From Stomoxys calcitrans (taxonomy: Eukaryota > Arthropoda > Insecta > Diptera > Muscidae), in contig NC_081554.1 in assembly GCF_963082655.1 (NCBI RefSeq), forward strand, positions 64,384,602-64,448,601: DNA of 64,000 nucleotides. Reading direction: 5' to 3'. Made by a program: the position numbers and the translations under genes. The notes beneath the pieces were generated by a model. It made no database searches, was not told the DNA's origin, and saw only the letters and a list, made by a program, of their open reading frames with translations. Positions 29,821 to 41,400 of this stretch are shown in pieces. The stretch's first letter is position 1. Each line of letters begins with the position of its first letter.

Positions 29821-29822
29821 AC

Positions 29823-32130
29823 AGGTAGGTTAGGTTAGGTAGAAAAGAGGGTTCAGGTATTAATCCGCCCCATGCCACTATGGACATACACCTTAGCCAG
29901 TAATCGGCTTTTTGTGCGCTCTAAAAACTATAAAGTAACCTCGAAAAAGAAAATTTTAGGTTTGGAATTCTGTGCTACTAACAAAATTCTTAATTGTTTT
30001 CCATAACACTCCCCTAAGTTGGTTCATGCCTGGTATTGTGCCGACCCGAAAGGCTTTGGGTTAACCAAGTTTATTGAGGGCACTTCTATTGCCTTCACCG
30101 CCAAATCGTCTGCCCTTTCATTTCCCTTGCTGCGTTATGGGCCGGCGCCCAAACCATGCGGGTTTCTCCATCCTCAGAAAAGGCGTTAATCTTCTTCTTA
30201 CACTGCAAGACTGTGTCCCGTCATGATACCAATATCGATACTGACCTCCTTCATACTTCCTTTCATTAATAGATTCTCACAATCTGGGTCCCCCATAGGA
30301 TTTTCGCCGTTCTATCGACTATTCCACAGTATTATATGCTTCTTTGTCGCCCACGACCTTAAATCGGACTGTGTCGACCCGAAAGGCTTCGGGTTAACCA
30401 AGTTTATTGAGGGCACTTCTATGACCTTCTCCGCCAAATCGTCTGCCCTTTCATTCCACTTACTCCGTTATGGCCCGGCGCCCAAATCATGCGGTTTTCT
30501 CCATCCTCAGAAAAGGCGTTAATCCTCAGAAAAGGCGTTATTGCCCTTTTGGCAATTTTACTGTCGGTAAAGATGTTCACACTCGACGTCCTTTCTTAGT
30601 ACCACACCACCTCATGCATTTCGTGATCGACAGGATTCCGCCTGCAGGACCGTATAATGGTCAGGCAATCTAAAACAGATCTCAGTTTCTGGGTTCTCAA
30701 TGTAAACAGGCTCACTCTGTCCCCTAGCTTTGATCCATTCATGTAACATGATCTTCCAGATGGTAATACTAGGGTTCCGTCAATCCAAGACTGTGCCGAT
30801 GGCAGCAATGTCTCGCACTCGACTTCAAGGTACATCTCAGGTATCCGATCAGAAACCTCTTCCCTCCCTTCCAGGTTTCCTATCGTAGCCTCCATTATAC
30901 CGCGATGGTATGACCTGATCCTATCCTCTATCCATTCTCCCATCGCCTTAAGTCTCATAGCCGCAGTGACTGTCTCACACTTAAACTCTACGTTAATGGG
31001 TCGGATATCTTGAATACTCTCCAGTCCCCTAGTGGGCTGGTCCGCATCGCCCCGCCTGTACCAAGACAGGATGTTCTCTGAACCTGTTGTACGGTCCTTA
31101 TGTTGCACTTTTTCTCCATAACAGTCCACCAAACTACTAAGGCGTAAGTTAGTATTGGTCTAATCACGCTCCATAGAGCCAGTAAACTATTATAGGATTC
31201 AGGCCCCATTTCGAACCTACGGCCCGTCTACATAGTGCCAAACATCTGTAAGCCTTCTCAGTACGCTCCTGAATATTTTCAATTCAGTTTCCTTTCCATG
31301 ATCACGCTTAAGTATTTGACCTTGTCAGATATCGAAATCGTTTCGTTCAGAAAACGTGGTGCTTAAAATTGGCCCACCCTCGTCTTCATCGTGAACAGAC
31401 TTCTCTGGGTTAACATTGAGACCCCTGGGTCTAGCCCAGTCATATGCCATATGTAAGACCCTATTAGCCCTTCTGCACAGCTGGTTCCGATCCTTACTTC
31501 ATTGAAGTATTGTAATATCGTCTGCGTAGCATTCGGCTTTAAATCCTTTACGAGTGGCGATCAAATGCCCCCCCGTGGCGTGCCTTGCGCTACTTTCTAC
31601 CTTATATTTATGTCATGGGACACAAATTTATCCACCTGTTCGTTAGCATATGGTTTATCAAGTTTCTAAGGAACGGGTCCACCCGGCACTGGTCTAAGGA
31701 TTGGATCGGTATGTCGGTCCACACTTTGTTAAAAACCCCTTCGATGTCAATGCATACCGCCAGTGCGAACGTTTTGGCACCGAAGGATTCTTCGATTTTA
31801 TGCACAACCTCTTGCAGGCCAGATCTTCCCTTGACAAAGGCATGCTGTTGCTATTTAAGCAATTTGCTGGATGTCCAACTCTTTATCATGGTGTCTACAG
31901 TACGTTCCATGGTTTTGAGTAGAAGGACGTAAGGCTTATAGGTCTGTGGGCGTTTGGTGTCTCATAACTTGCCTTACCGGGCTTAAGTATAAATACCACC
32001 CTTGCCTCGTGCCAGGCTATCGCAGTATATGCAAGTCCCAGGCACGCTTTGAATATATTGGCCAGGTGGGGCGCCAGATAGTCTGCCTCCTTCTGTAGTA
32101 TCGCCGGAAATATCCCATAAGGTCCACAAT
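29823..32130 (-). pseudogene. 5'-truncated LINE with reverse transcriptase and RNase H remnants
   Basis: Read from 32,130 down. KTFALAVCIDIEGVFNKVWT (31,760 area) is the first aspartate block of reverse transcriptase. GFKAECYADDITILQ at about 31,545-31,503 keeps an intact YADD. Thumb-like sequence follows, then the 178-codon frame 31,132-30,596 with SCYMNGSKLGDRVSLF, where RNase H normally has YTDGSK. Here the catalytic aspartate is asparagine. Near 30,500-30,380 lie MIWAPGHNGVSG and, one base out of frame, the NERADDLAEK block of RNase H. Part of the RNase H region is duplicated (30,038 and 30,371). The 3' UTR ends at TAGGTTAGGTTAGG near 29,825. Many stops and frameshifts; not functional. 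Confidence 0.82.
30038..30523. repeat. Duplicated RNase H segment, offset 333 bp
   Basis: CGACCCGAAAGGCTT(T/C)GGGT with AACCAAGTTTATTGAGGGCA starts at 30,041 and 30,374. The similarity runs for about 150 bp to CCTCAGAAAAGGCGTTA. The interval 30,190-30,370 is different sequence. A further small repeat, CCTCAGAAAAGGCGTTA, occurs twice in a row at about 30,505-30,540. Confidence 0.75.
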
Positions 32131-32415
32131 ATACCTTACTTTAAAAGAAATATCCATACCTTTACAACGATGTAATTCGATTCGGATTCTATCTACTCTA
32201 AATTCAATCTTGGCTTCACTAAGCTAGGTGTACAAGGTCGAATATGCTTTTTCCATGCCAAGAAAATGTCAATTGCCAAATTGTGGAAAATTTTAAGTAA
32301 TAAAGGGAGTTCCATAGCAAAATTCCAAAAATCGGGAGTACGTTTCAATGGGACCTCCACCTTAAGTTGAACCGATCTGGCCCATATTGGACACAGTTGT
32401 AGATATGTCTAAAGC
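32131..32415. other. Unassigned, with a family 1-like end near 32,280-32,400
   Basis: AT-rich sequence. TTGAACCGATCTGGCCCATA near 32,365 resembles the pre-tail of family 1 units (GAACCGATATGGCCCATT at 8,501). No gene is seen. Confidence 0.4.
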
Positions 32416-32645
32416 AAGTAAAAGCGTTCTGAGTTCGGCCGGTCCGAATCTTGGGAGCCCGCTAACATAGATAATTATAGTCTACATATCAAGCTTTTGT
32501 CAAACCAGCAAAAAATTAAGCTTCTAGGAACCAAACAAGGATGATCCAGAGATCGGTTTATATGGGAGATATATCAGGTTATAAACCAATTTGGGCCGTA
32601 CTTGGCACAGTTATTAGAAGTCATAACAAAAATGTGCTGTTCTCA
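32416..32645 (+). repeat. Family 1 dispersed repeat, head and one unit
   Basis: Head AAGTAAAAGCGTTCTGAG with the palindrome variant TTCGGCCGGTCCGAA, then one unit with AGATCGGTTTATATGGGAG and GTACTTGGCACAGTTATTAG. The copy stops at about 32,645. Tail missing. Confidence 0.78.
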
Positions 32646-32769
32646 AATAACCAATTCTTAGATAAAACATCCTACTGGCAATTTTTACCACTGTTTAACC
32701 TATTCATGTAGGTTTCCCTATATCAACTTTGTGTTTTATTCTTCGGTTTGGATGGATGTATACGGGCTT

Positions 32770-32965
32770 TTACAAAGTATAGGACACTCCACACAGGCAG
32801 ATGGGGACAATATAGGAATCAAAGAAATGATCTATAAAAGTAAAGTACGAATCTTATTTACGAATTTGGGGCAATTGTCTTGGGACCACCACTTAAACAA
32901 AAAGGCAGACATGCATGTCATCCGGGACATAATGGGTCACAAAAGAAAGGATTTTAAAAAAGAGC
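32770..32965 (-). repeat. Family 2 remnant
   Basis: GGGGACAATATAGGAATCAA, AAAGTACGAATCTTA, ATTTGGGGCAATTGTCTTGG and ACATAATGGGTCACAAAAGA parallel the unit motifs of family 2 at 3,261-6,285. Both ends are lost. The 107-codon frame 32,731-33,054 runs through it and is not a gene. Confidence 0.5.
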
Positions 32966-33855
32966 AGCATACATTATTTTCGTATTTGTACCCAAGAAAG
33001 TCATTGAGGTTCAGATATAAAAATTCCATCTTCACGTGCATTGCCCCATATTAGACACAGTCTGGAACAACTTCCTCTTACATGCTCACTTACTTTAACC
33101 TCTTCATATCATGGTTTACCATGTAAAATTTATGATGTTGTTTTTAGCCAAAAGGTATGAACAACATGCCACAAACTAACACACCTTCCAACGCGCACAC
33201 ACACTCATACAAGCACCCAACTTACATTGTCGTAAGGATAGCAGAAAGTGTGGAATAGGAAATACCTCTGATAGTGAAAGAGCCAAGAGAATGCAGTCAG
33301 ACTTTCGAGTAGCTTACAACACAAGTATCTCCTTGGGTTAAAGGAAAAACAAAAGCACCTCTTCAACAGGAACAACAACCGAGACTTTGTGCACTTCATT
33401 GCTTGTAAAATTTGTTCAACATCATTGACTTGGGTTATTTGGTTTTTTTTTTCGTTTGTTTTCAAGAAGATTCACTCTTTTTGTTTTGTTTGCTCGATAT
33501 CTCTGCTGCTGGTACTTGATTATTTCCGTCGAACATCGTCCGTTTGTGTTTGTATGTGTGTGAGTGTAACATTAACTGGTCATGTGTGGTTGATTTCCTT
33601 CCGCTCACTGATAAAAGCGATTAATTCTCTTGGCATTGTAGGATTTACTGAAGGATGCGGCTCAGCTCATATGCAATGGCCAATAAATACCTCAATCTAA
33701 ACAAATCCTATGGGAATCTCAAATGGTATTAATGTGTTATCACACATAAATGAAATAGGATTAAACAATCCTAGCTTATCGAATATTGGAAAATATATCT
33801 AAAGAAAAGCAATTTCTTTTTAAAGGGAATAAAAATACACATTGGCTGAGAAACA
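32966..33855. other. No gene recognised, last non-satellite sequence
   Basis: AT-rich, with short CA and TG runs near 33,195-33,205 and 33,543-33,565. Opposed frames 33,205-33,465 and 33,389-33,700 overlap and lack domains. It is the immediate flank of the satellite array. Confidence 0.45.
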
Positions 33856-34020
33856 CAGCCCATTTAAAGTTTTCATGTTGTAATTTCTTATTTTAATGGA
33901 TTTTTAAAGAGGTTTTTAATGCTAGGTGGAGTCACGAATTAAGGCCCATTTCCCCCTATGACACACAGGGTAGGAGATACAATCATTTTAAGTTTTCAAA
34001 GTGAAATTTCGATTTTTCAA
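33856..34020. repeat. Diverged edge monomers of the 104-bp satellite
   Basis: The first partial monomer (33,856-33,924) reads CACAGCCCATTTAAAGTTTT, CATGTTGTAATTTC and GGTTTTTAATGCTAGG, recognisably but poorly matching positions 51-104. The next has CCCCCTATGACACACAGGGT where CCCTCTACGACGCATAGTTT is usual. From about 34,020 monomers match the common form closely. Confidence 0.85.
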
Positions 34021-34029
34021 GGATTTTTG

Positions 34030-35255
34030 ATGGAGTCACGAATTAAGGCCCATTTCCCTCTACTACGCATAGTTTAGGAGATACAGCCATTTTAAGTTTT
34101 CCAACTGAAATTTCGATGTTTCAAGGATTTTTGATGGAGTCACGAACCAAGGCCCATTTCCCTCTACGACGCATAGTTCAGGAGATACAGCCATTTTAAG
34201 TTTTCCAAGTGAAATTTCGATTTTTCAAGGATTTTTGATGGAGTCATGTATTAAGGCCCATTTCCTTCTAAGACGCATAATTTAGGAGATACAGCCATTT
34301 TAAGTTTTCCAAGAAAAAATTTCTATTTTAAGGATTTTTGATGGAGTCACGAATTAAGGCCCATTTGCATTGTTTAGGAGATACAGCCATTTTAAGTTTT
34401 CCAAGAGAAATTTCGATTTTTCAAGGATTTTTGATAGAGTCACGAATTAAAGCCCATTTCCCTCTACGACGCATAGTTTAGAAGATACAGCCATTTTAAG
34501 TTTTCCAAGTGAAATTTCAATTTTTAAAGGATTTTTGATGGAGTCACGAATTAAGGCCCATTTCCCTCTACGACGCATAGTTTAGGAGATACAGTCATTT
34601 TAAGTTGTCCAACTGAAATTTCGATTTTTCAAGGATTTTTGATGGAGTCACGAATTAAGGCCCATTTCCCTCTACGACGCATAGTTATGAAGATACAGCC
34701 ATTTTAAGTTTTCCAAGTGAAATTTCAATTTTTAAAGGATTTTTGATGGAGTCAAGAATTAAGGCCCATTTCCCTCTACGACGTATAGTTTAGGAGATAC
34801 AGCCATTTTAAGTTTTCCAAGTGAAATTTCGATTTTTCAAGGATTAAGGCTCATTTCCCTCTACGACGCATAGTTTCGGAGATTTTTGATGAAGTCACAT
34901 ATCAAGGCCCATTTCCCTCTACAGCGCATAGTTTAGGAGATACAGCCATTTTAAGTTTTCCAACTGAAATTTCGATTTTTCAAGGATTTTTGATGGAGTC
35001 ACGAATTAAGGCCCATTTCCTTCTACGACGCATAGTTTAGGAGATACAGCCATTTTAAGTTTTCCAAGTAAAATTTCGGTTTTTCAAGGATTTTTGATGG
35101 AGTCACGAATTAAGGCCTATTTCCCTCTGCGACGCATAGTTTAGGAGATACAGCCTTTTTAAGTTTTCCAAGTGAAATTTCGATTTTTCAAGGATTTTTG
35201 ATGGAGTTACGAATTAAGGCCCATTTCCCTCTACGACGCATAGTTTAGGAGATAC
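34030..35255. repeat. Satellite block duplicated at 40,748-41,985
   Basis: Shared rare variants prove the relationship: TACTACGCATAG, CGATGTTTCAAGG (34,113 and 40,831), CATGTATTAAGGCCC, and the rearranged GGATTAAGGCTCATTTCCC (34,841 and 41,571). The offset is 6,718 bp before and 6,730 bp after a 12-bp net difference caused by a shortened monomer (CATTTGCATTGTTTAGG) at 34,361 and two T residues. The shortened monomer also occurs at 37,387, 3,026 bp away. Confidence 0.85.
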
Positions 35256-35289
35256 AGCCATTTTCAGTTTTCCAACTGAAATTTCGATT

Positions 35290-36120
35290 TTTCAAGGATT
35301 TTTGATGGAGTCATGAATTAAAGCCCATTTCCCTCTACGACGCATAATTTAGGAGATACAGCCATTTTAAGTTTTCCAACTGAAATTTCGATTTTTCAAG
35401 GATTTTTGATGGAGTCACGAATTAAGGCCCATTTCCTTCTACAACGCATAGTTTAGGAGATACAGCCATTTTAAGTTTTCCAACTGAAATTTCGATTTTT
35501 CAAGGATAATTGATTAAGTCACGAATTAAGGCCCATTTCCCTCTACGAGGCATAGTTTAGGAGATACAGCCATTTTAAGTTTTCCAAGTAAATTTTCCAT
35601 TTTTCAAGGATTTTTGATGGAGTCACGAATTAAGGCCCATTTCCCTCTACGACGCATAGTTTAGGAGATACAGCCATTTTAAGCTTTCCAACTGAAATTT
35701 CGATTTTTCAAGAATTTTTGATGGAGTCATGAATTAAAGCCCATTTCCCTCTACGACGCATAGTTTAGGAGATACAGCCATTTTAAGTTTTCCAACTGAA
35801 ATTTCGATTTTTCAAGGATTTTTGATGGAGTCACGAATTAAGGCCCATTTCCTTCTACAACGCATAGTTTAGGAGATACAGCCATTTTAAGTTTTCCAAC
35901 TGAAATTTAGATTCTTCAAGGATAATTGATTAAGTCACGAATTAAGGCCCATTTCCCTCTACGACGCATAGTTTAGGAGATACAGCCATTTTCAGTTTTC
36001 CAAGTAAATTTTCCATTTTTCAAGGATTTTTGATGGAGTCACGAATTAAGGCCCATTTCCCTCTACGACGCATAGTTTAGGAGATACAGCCATTTTAAGC
36101 TTTCCAACTGAAATTTCGAT
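35290..36120. repeat. Four-monomer (416-bp) higher-order duplication
   Basis: Rare variants CCTTCTACAACGCATAG (about 35,435 and 35,851) and GGATAATTGATTAAGTCACG (35,504 and 35,920) repeat at exactly 416 bp, four monomers. Further copies of the second variant lie near 37,661, 42,338, 43,727 and 57,230. Confidence 0.82.
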
Positions 36121-39100
36121 TTTTAAAGGATTTTTGATGGAGTCACGAATTAAGGCCCATTTCCCTCTACGACGTATAGTTTAGGAGATACAGCCATTTT
36201 AAGTTTTCCAAGTGAAATTTCGATTTTTCAAGGACTTTTGATGGAGTCACGAACTAAGGACCATTTCCCTCTACGACGCATAGTTTAGGAGATACAGCCA
36301 TTTTAAGGTTTCCAAGTGAAATTTCGATTTCGGAGTCACGAATTAAGGCCCATTTCCCTCTACGACGCATAGTTAAGGAGATACAGCCATTTTAAGTTTT
36401 CCAACTGAAATTTCGATTTTTCAAGGATTTTTGATGGAGTCACGAATTAAGGCCCATTTCCCTCTACGACGCATAGTTTAGGAGATACAGCCATTTTAAG
36501 TTTTCCAACTGAAATTTCGATTTTTCAAGGATTTTTGATGGAGTCACGAATTTAGGCCCATTTCCCTCTACGACGCATAGTTTAGGAGATACAGCTTTTA
36601 AGTTTTCCAAGTGAAATTTCGATTTTTCAAAGATTTTTGATGGAGTCACGAATTAAAGCCCATTTCCCTCTACGACGCATAGTTAAGGAGATACAGCCAT
36701 TTTAAGTTTTCCAAGTGAAATTTCGATTTTTCAAGGATTTTTGATGGAGTCACGAATTAAGGCCCATTTCCCTCTACGACGCATAGTTTAGGAGATACAG
36801 CCATTTTAAATTTTCCAAGTGAAATTTCGATTTTTCAAGGATTTTTGATGGAGTCACGAATTAAGGCCCATTTCCCTCTACGACGCATAGTTTAGGAGAT
36901 ACAGCCATTTTAACTTTTTCCAACTGAAATTTCGATTTTTCAAGGATTTTTGATGGAGTCACGAATTAAGGCCCATTTCCCTCTACGACGCATAGTTTAG
37001 GAGATACAGCCATTTTAAGTTTTCCAAGTAAAATTTCGATTTTTAAAGAATTTTGATGGAGTCACGAATTAAGGCCCATTTCCCTCTACGACGCATAGTT
37101 TAGGAGATACAGCCATTTTAAGTTTTCCAACTGAAATTTCGATTTTTCAAGGATTTTTGATGGAGTCACGAATTAAGGCCCATTTCCCTCTACGACGCAT
37201 AGTTTAGGAGATACAGCCATTTTAAGTTTTCCAAGTGAAATTTCGATTTTTCAAGGATTTTTGATGGAGTCATGTATTAAGGCCCATTTCCTTCTAAGAC
37301 GCATAATTTAGGAGATACAGCCATTTTAAGTTTTCCAAGAAAAAATTTCTATTTTAAGGATTTTTGATGGAGTCACGAATTAAGGCCCATTTGCATTGTT
37401 TAGGAGATACAGCCATTTTAAGTTTTCCAACTGAAATTTCGATTTTTCAAGAATTTTTGATGGAGTCATGAATTAAAGCCCATTTCCCTCTACGACGCAT
37501 AGTTTAGGAGATACAGCCATTTTAAGTTTTCCAACTGAAATTTCGATTTTTCAAGGATTTTTGATGGAGTCACGAATTAAGGCCCATTTCCTTCTACAAC
37601 GCATAGTTTAGGAGATACAGCCATTTTAAGTTTTCCAACTGAAATTTCGATTTTTCAAGGATAATTGATTAAGTCACGAATTAAGGCCCATTTCCCTCTA
37701 CGACGCATAGTTTAGGAGATAAAGCCATTTTAAGTTTTCCAAGTAAAATTTCCATTTTTCAAGGATTTTTGATGGAGTCACGAATTAAGGCCCATTTCCC
37801 TCTACGACGCATAGTTTAAGTTTTCCAAGTGAAATTTCGATTTTTCAAGGATTTTTGATGGAGTCACGAATTAAGGACCATTTCCCTCTACGACGCATAG
37901 TTTAGGAGATACAGCCATTTTAAGGTTTCCAAGTGAAATTTCGATTTCGGAGTCACGAATTAAGGCCCATTTCCCTCTACGACGCATAGTTAAGGAGATA
38001 CAGCCATTTTAAGTTTTCCAACTGAAATTTCGATTTTTCAAGGATTTTTGATGGAGTCACGAATTAAGGCCCATTTCCCTCTACGACGCATAGTTTAGGA
38101 GATACAGCCATTTTAAGTTTTCCAAGTGAAATTTCGATTTTTCAAGGATTTTTGATGGAGTCACGAATTTAGGCCCATTTCCCTCTACGACGCATAGTTT
38201 AGGAGATACAGCTTTTAAGTTTTCCAAGTGAAATTTCGATTTTTCAAAGATTTTTGATGGAGTCACGAATTAAAGCCCATTTCCCTCTACGACGCATAGT
38301 TAAGGAGATACAGCCATTTTAAGTTTTCCAACTGAAATTTCGATTTTTCAAGTATTTTTGATGGAGTCACGAATTAAGGCCCATTTCCCTCTACGACGCA
38401 TAGTTGAGGAGATACAGCCATTTTAAGTTTTCCAAGTGAAATTTCGATTTTTCAAGGATTTTTGATGGAGTCACAAATTAATGCACATATCCCTCTACGA
38501 CGCATAGTTTAGGAGATACAGCCATTTTAAATTTTCCAAGTGAAATTTCGATTTTTCAAGGATTTTTGATGGAGTCACGAATTAAGGCCCATTTCCCTCT
38601 ACGACGCATAGTTTAGGAGATACAGCCATTTTAACTTTTTCCAACTGAAATTTCGATTTTTCAAGGATTTTTAATGGAGTCACGAATTAAGGCCCATTTC
38701 CCTCTACGACGCATAGTTTAGGAGATACAGCCATTTTAAGTTTTCCAAGTAAAATTTCGATTTTTAAAGAATTTTGATGGAGTCACGAATTAAGGCCCAT
38801 TTCCCTCTACGACGCATAGTTTAGGAGATACAGCCATTTTTAGTTTTCCAACTGAAATTTCGATTTTTCAAGGATTTTTGATGGAGTCACGAATTAAGGC
38901 CCATTTCCCTCTACGACGCATAGTTTAGGAGATAAAGCCATTTTAAGTTTTCCAACTGAAATTTCGATTTTTCAAGGTTTTTTGATGGAGTCACGAATTA
39001 AGGCCCATTTCCCTCTACGACGCATAGTTTAGGAGATACAGCCATTTTAAGTTTTCCAAGTGAAATTTCGATTTTCCAAGAATTTTTGATGGAGTCACGA

Positions 39101-41400
39101 ATTAAGGTCCATTTCCCTCTACGACGCACAGTTAAGGAGATACAGCCATTTTTAGTTTTCCAAGTGAAATTTCGATATTTCAAGAATTTTTGATGGAGTC
39201 ACGAATTAAGGCCCATTTGCCTCTACGACGCATAGTTTAGGAGATACAGCCATTTTAAGTTTTCCAACTGAAATTTCGATTTTTCAAGGATTTTTGATGG
39301 AGTCACGAATTAAGGCCCATTTCCCTCTACGGCGCATAGTTTAGGAGAAAGAGCCATTTTAAGTTTTCCAAGTGAAATTTCGATTTTTCAAGGATTTTTG
39401 ATGGAGTCACGAATTAAGGGCCATTTCCCTCTACGACGCATAGTTTAGGAGATACAGCCATTTTAATTTTTCCAAGTGAAATTTCGATTTTTCAAGGATT
39501 TTTGATGGAGTTACGAATTAAGGCCCATTTCCCTCTACGACGCATAGTTTAGGGGATACAGCCATTTTAAGTTTTCCAAGTGAAATTTCGATTTTTCAAG
39601 GATTTTTTATGGAGTCGAGAATTAAGGCACATTTCCCTCTACGACGTATAGTTTAGGAGATACAGCCATTTTTAGTTCTCCAAGTGAAATTTCGATTTTT
39701 CAAGGATTTTTGATGGAGTCACGAATTAAGGGCCATTTCCCTCTACGTCGCATAGTTTAGGAGATACAGCCATTTTAATTTTTCAAGTGAAATTTCGATT
39801 TCGGAGTCACGAATTAAGGTCCATTTCCCTCTACGACGCATAGTTAAGGAGATACAGCCATTTTAAGTTTTCCAACTGAAATTTCGATTTTTCAAGGATT
39901 TTTGATGGAGTCACGAATTAAGGCCCATTTCCCACTACTTCGCATAGTTAAGGAGATACAGCCATTTTAAGTTTTCCAAGTGAAATTTCGATTTTTCAAG
40001 GATTTTGATGGAGTCACGAATTAAGGTCCATTTCCCTCTACGACGCATAGTTTAGGAGATACAGCCATTTTAAGTTTTCCAAGTGAAATTTCGATTTTTC
40101 AAGGATTTTTGATGGAGTCACAAATTAATGCACATTTCCCTCTACGACGCATAGTTTAGGAGATACAGCCATTTAAGTTTTCCAACTGAAATTTCGATTT
40201 TTCAAGGATTTTTGATGGAGTCACGAATTAAGGCCCATTTCCCTCTACGACGCATAGTTTAGGAGATACAGCCATTTTAACTTTTTCCAACTGAAATTTT
40301 CGATTTTTCAAGGATTTTTGATGGAGTCACGAATTAAGGCCCATTTCCCTCTACGACGCATAGTTTAGGAGATACAGCCATTTTAAGTTTTCCAAGTAAA
40401 ATTTAGATTTTTAAGGAATTTTGATGGAGTCACGAATTAAGGCCCATTTCCCTCTACGACGCATAGTTTAGGAGATACAGCCATTTTAAGTTTTCCAACT
40501 GAAATTTCGATTTTTCAAGGATTTTTAATGGAGTCACGAATTAAGGCCCATTTCCCTCTACGACGCATAGTTTAGGAGATAAAGCCATTTTAAGTTTTCC
40601 AACTGAAATTTCGATTTTTCAAGGTTTTTTGATGGAGTCACGAATTAAGGCCCATTTCCCTCTACGACGTATAGTTAAGGAGATACAGCCATTTTAAATT
40701 TTCCAACTGAAATTTCGATTTTTCAAGGATTTTTGATGGATTTTTGATGGAGTCACGAATTAAGGCCCATTTCCCTCTACTACGCATAGTTTAGGAGATA
40801 CAGCCATTTTAAGTTTTCCAACTGAAATTTCGATGTTTCAAGGATTTTTGATGGAGTCACGAATCAAGGCCCATTTCCCTCTACGACGCATAGTTCAGGA
40901 GATACAGCCATTTTAAGTTTTCCAAGTGAAATTTCGATTTTTCAAGGATTTTTGATGGAGTCATGTATTAAGGCCCATTTCCTTCTAAGACGCATAATTT
41001 AGGAGATACAGCCATTTTAAGTTTTCCAAGAAAAAATTTCTATTTTTTAAGGATTTTTGATGGAGTCACGAATTAAGGCCTATTTCCCTCTACGACGCAT
41101 AGTTTAGGAGATACAGCCATTTTAAGTTTTCCAAGAGAAATTTCGATTTTTCAAGGATTTTTGATGGAGTCACGAATTAAAGCCCATTTCCCTCTACGAC
41201 GCATAGTTTAGAAGATACAGCCATTTTAAGTTTTCCAAGTGAAATTTCAATTTTTAAAGGATTTTTGATGGAGTCACGAATTAAGGCCCATTTCCCTCTA
41301 CGACGCATAGTTTAGGAGATACAGTCATTTTAAGTTGTCCAACTGAAATTTCGATTTTTCAAGGATTTTTGATGGAGTCACGAATTAAGGCCCATTTCCC

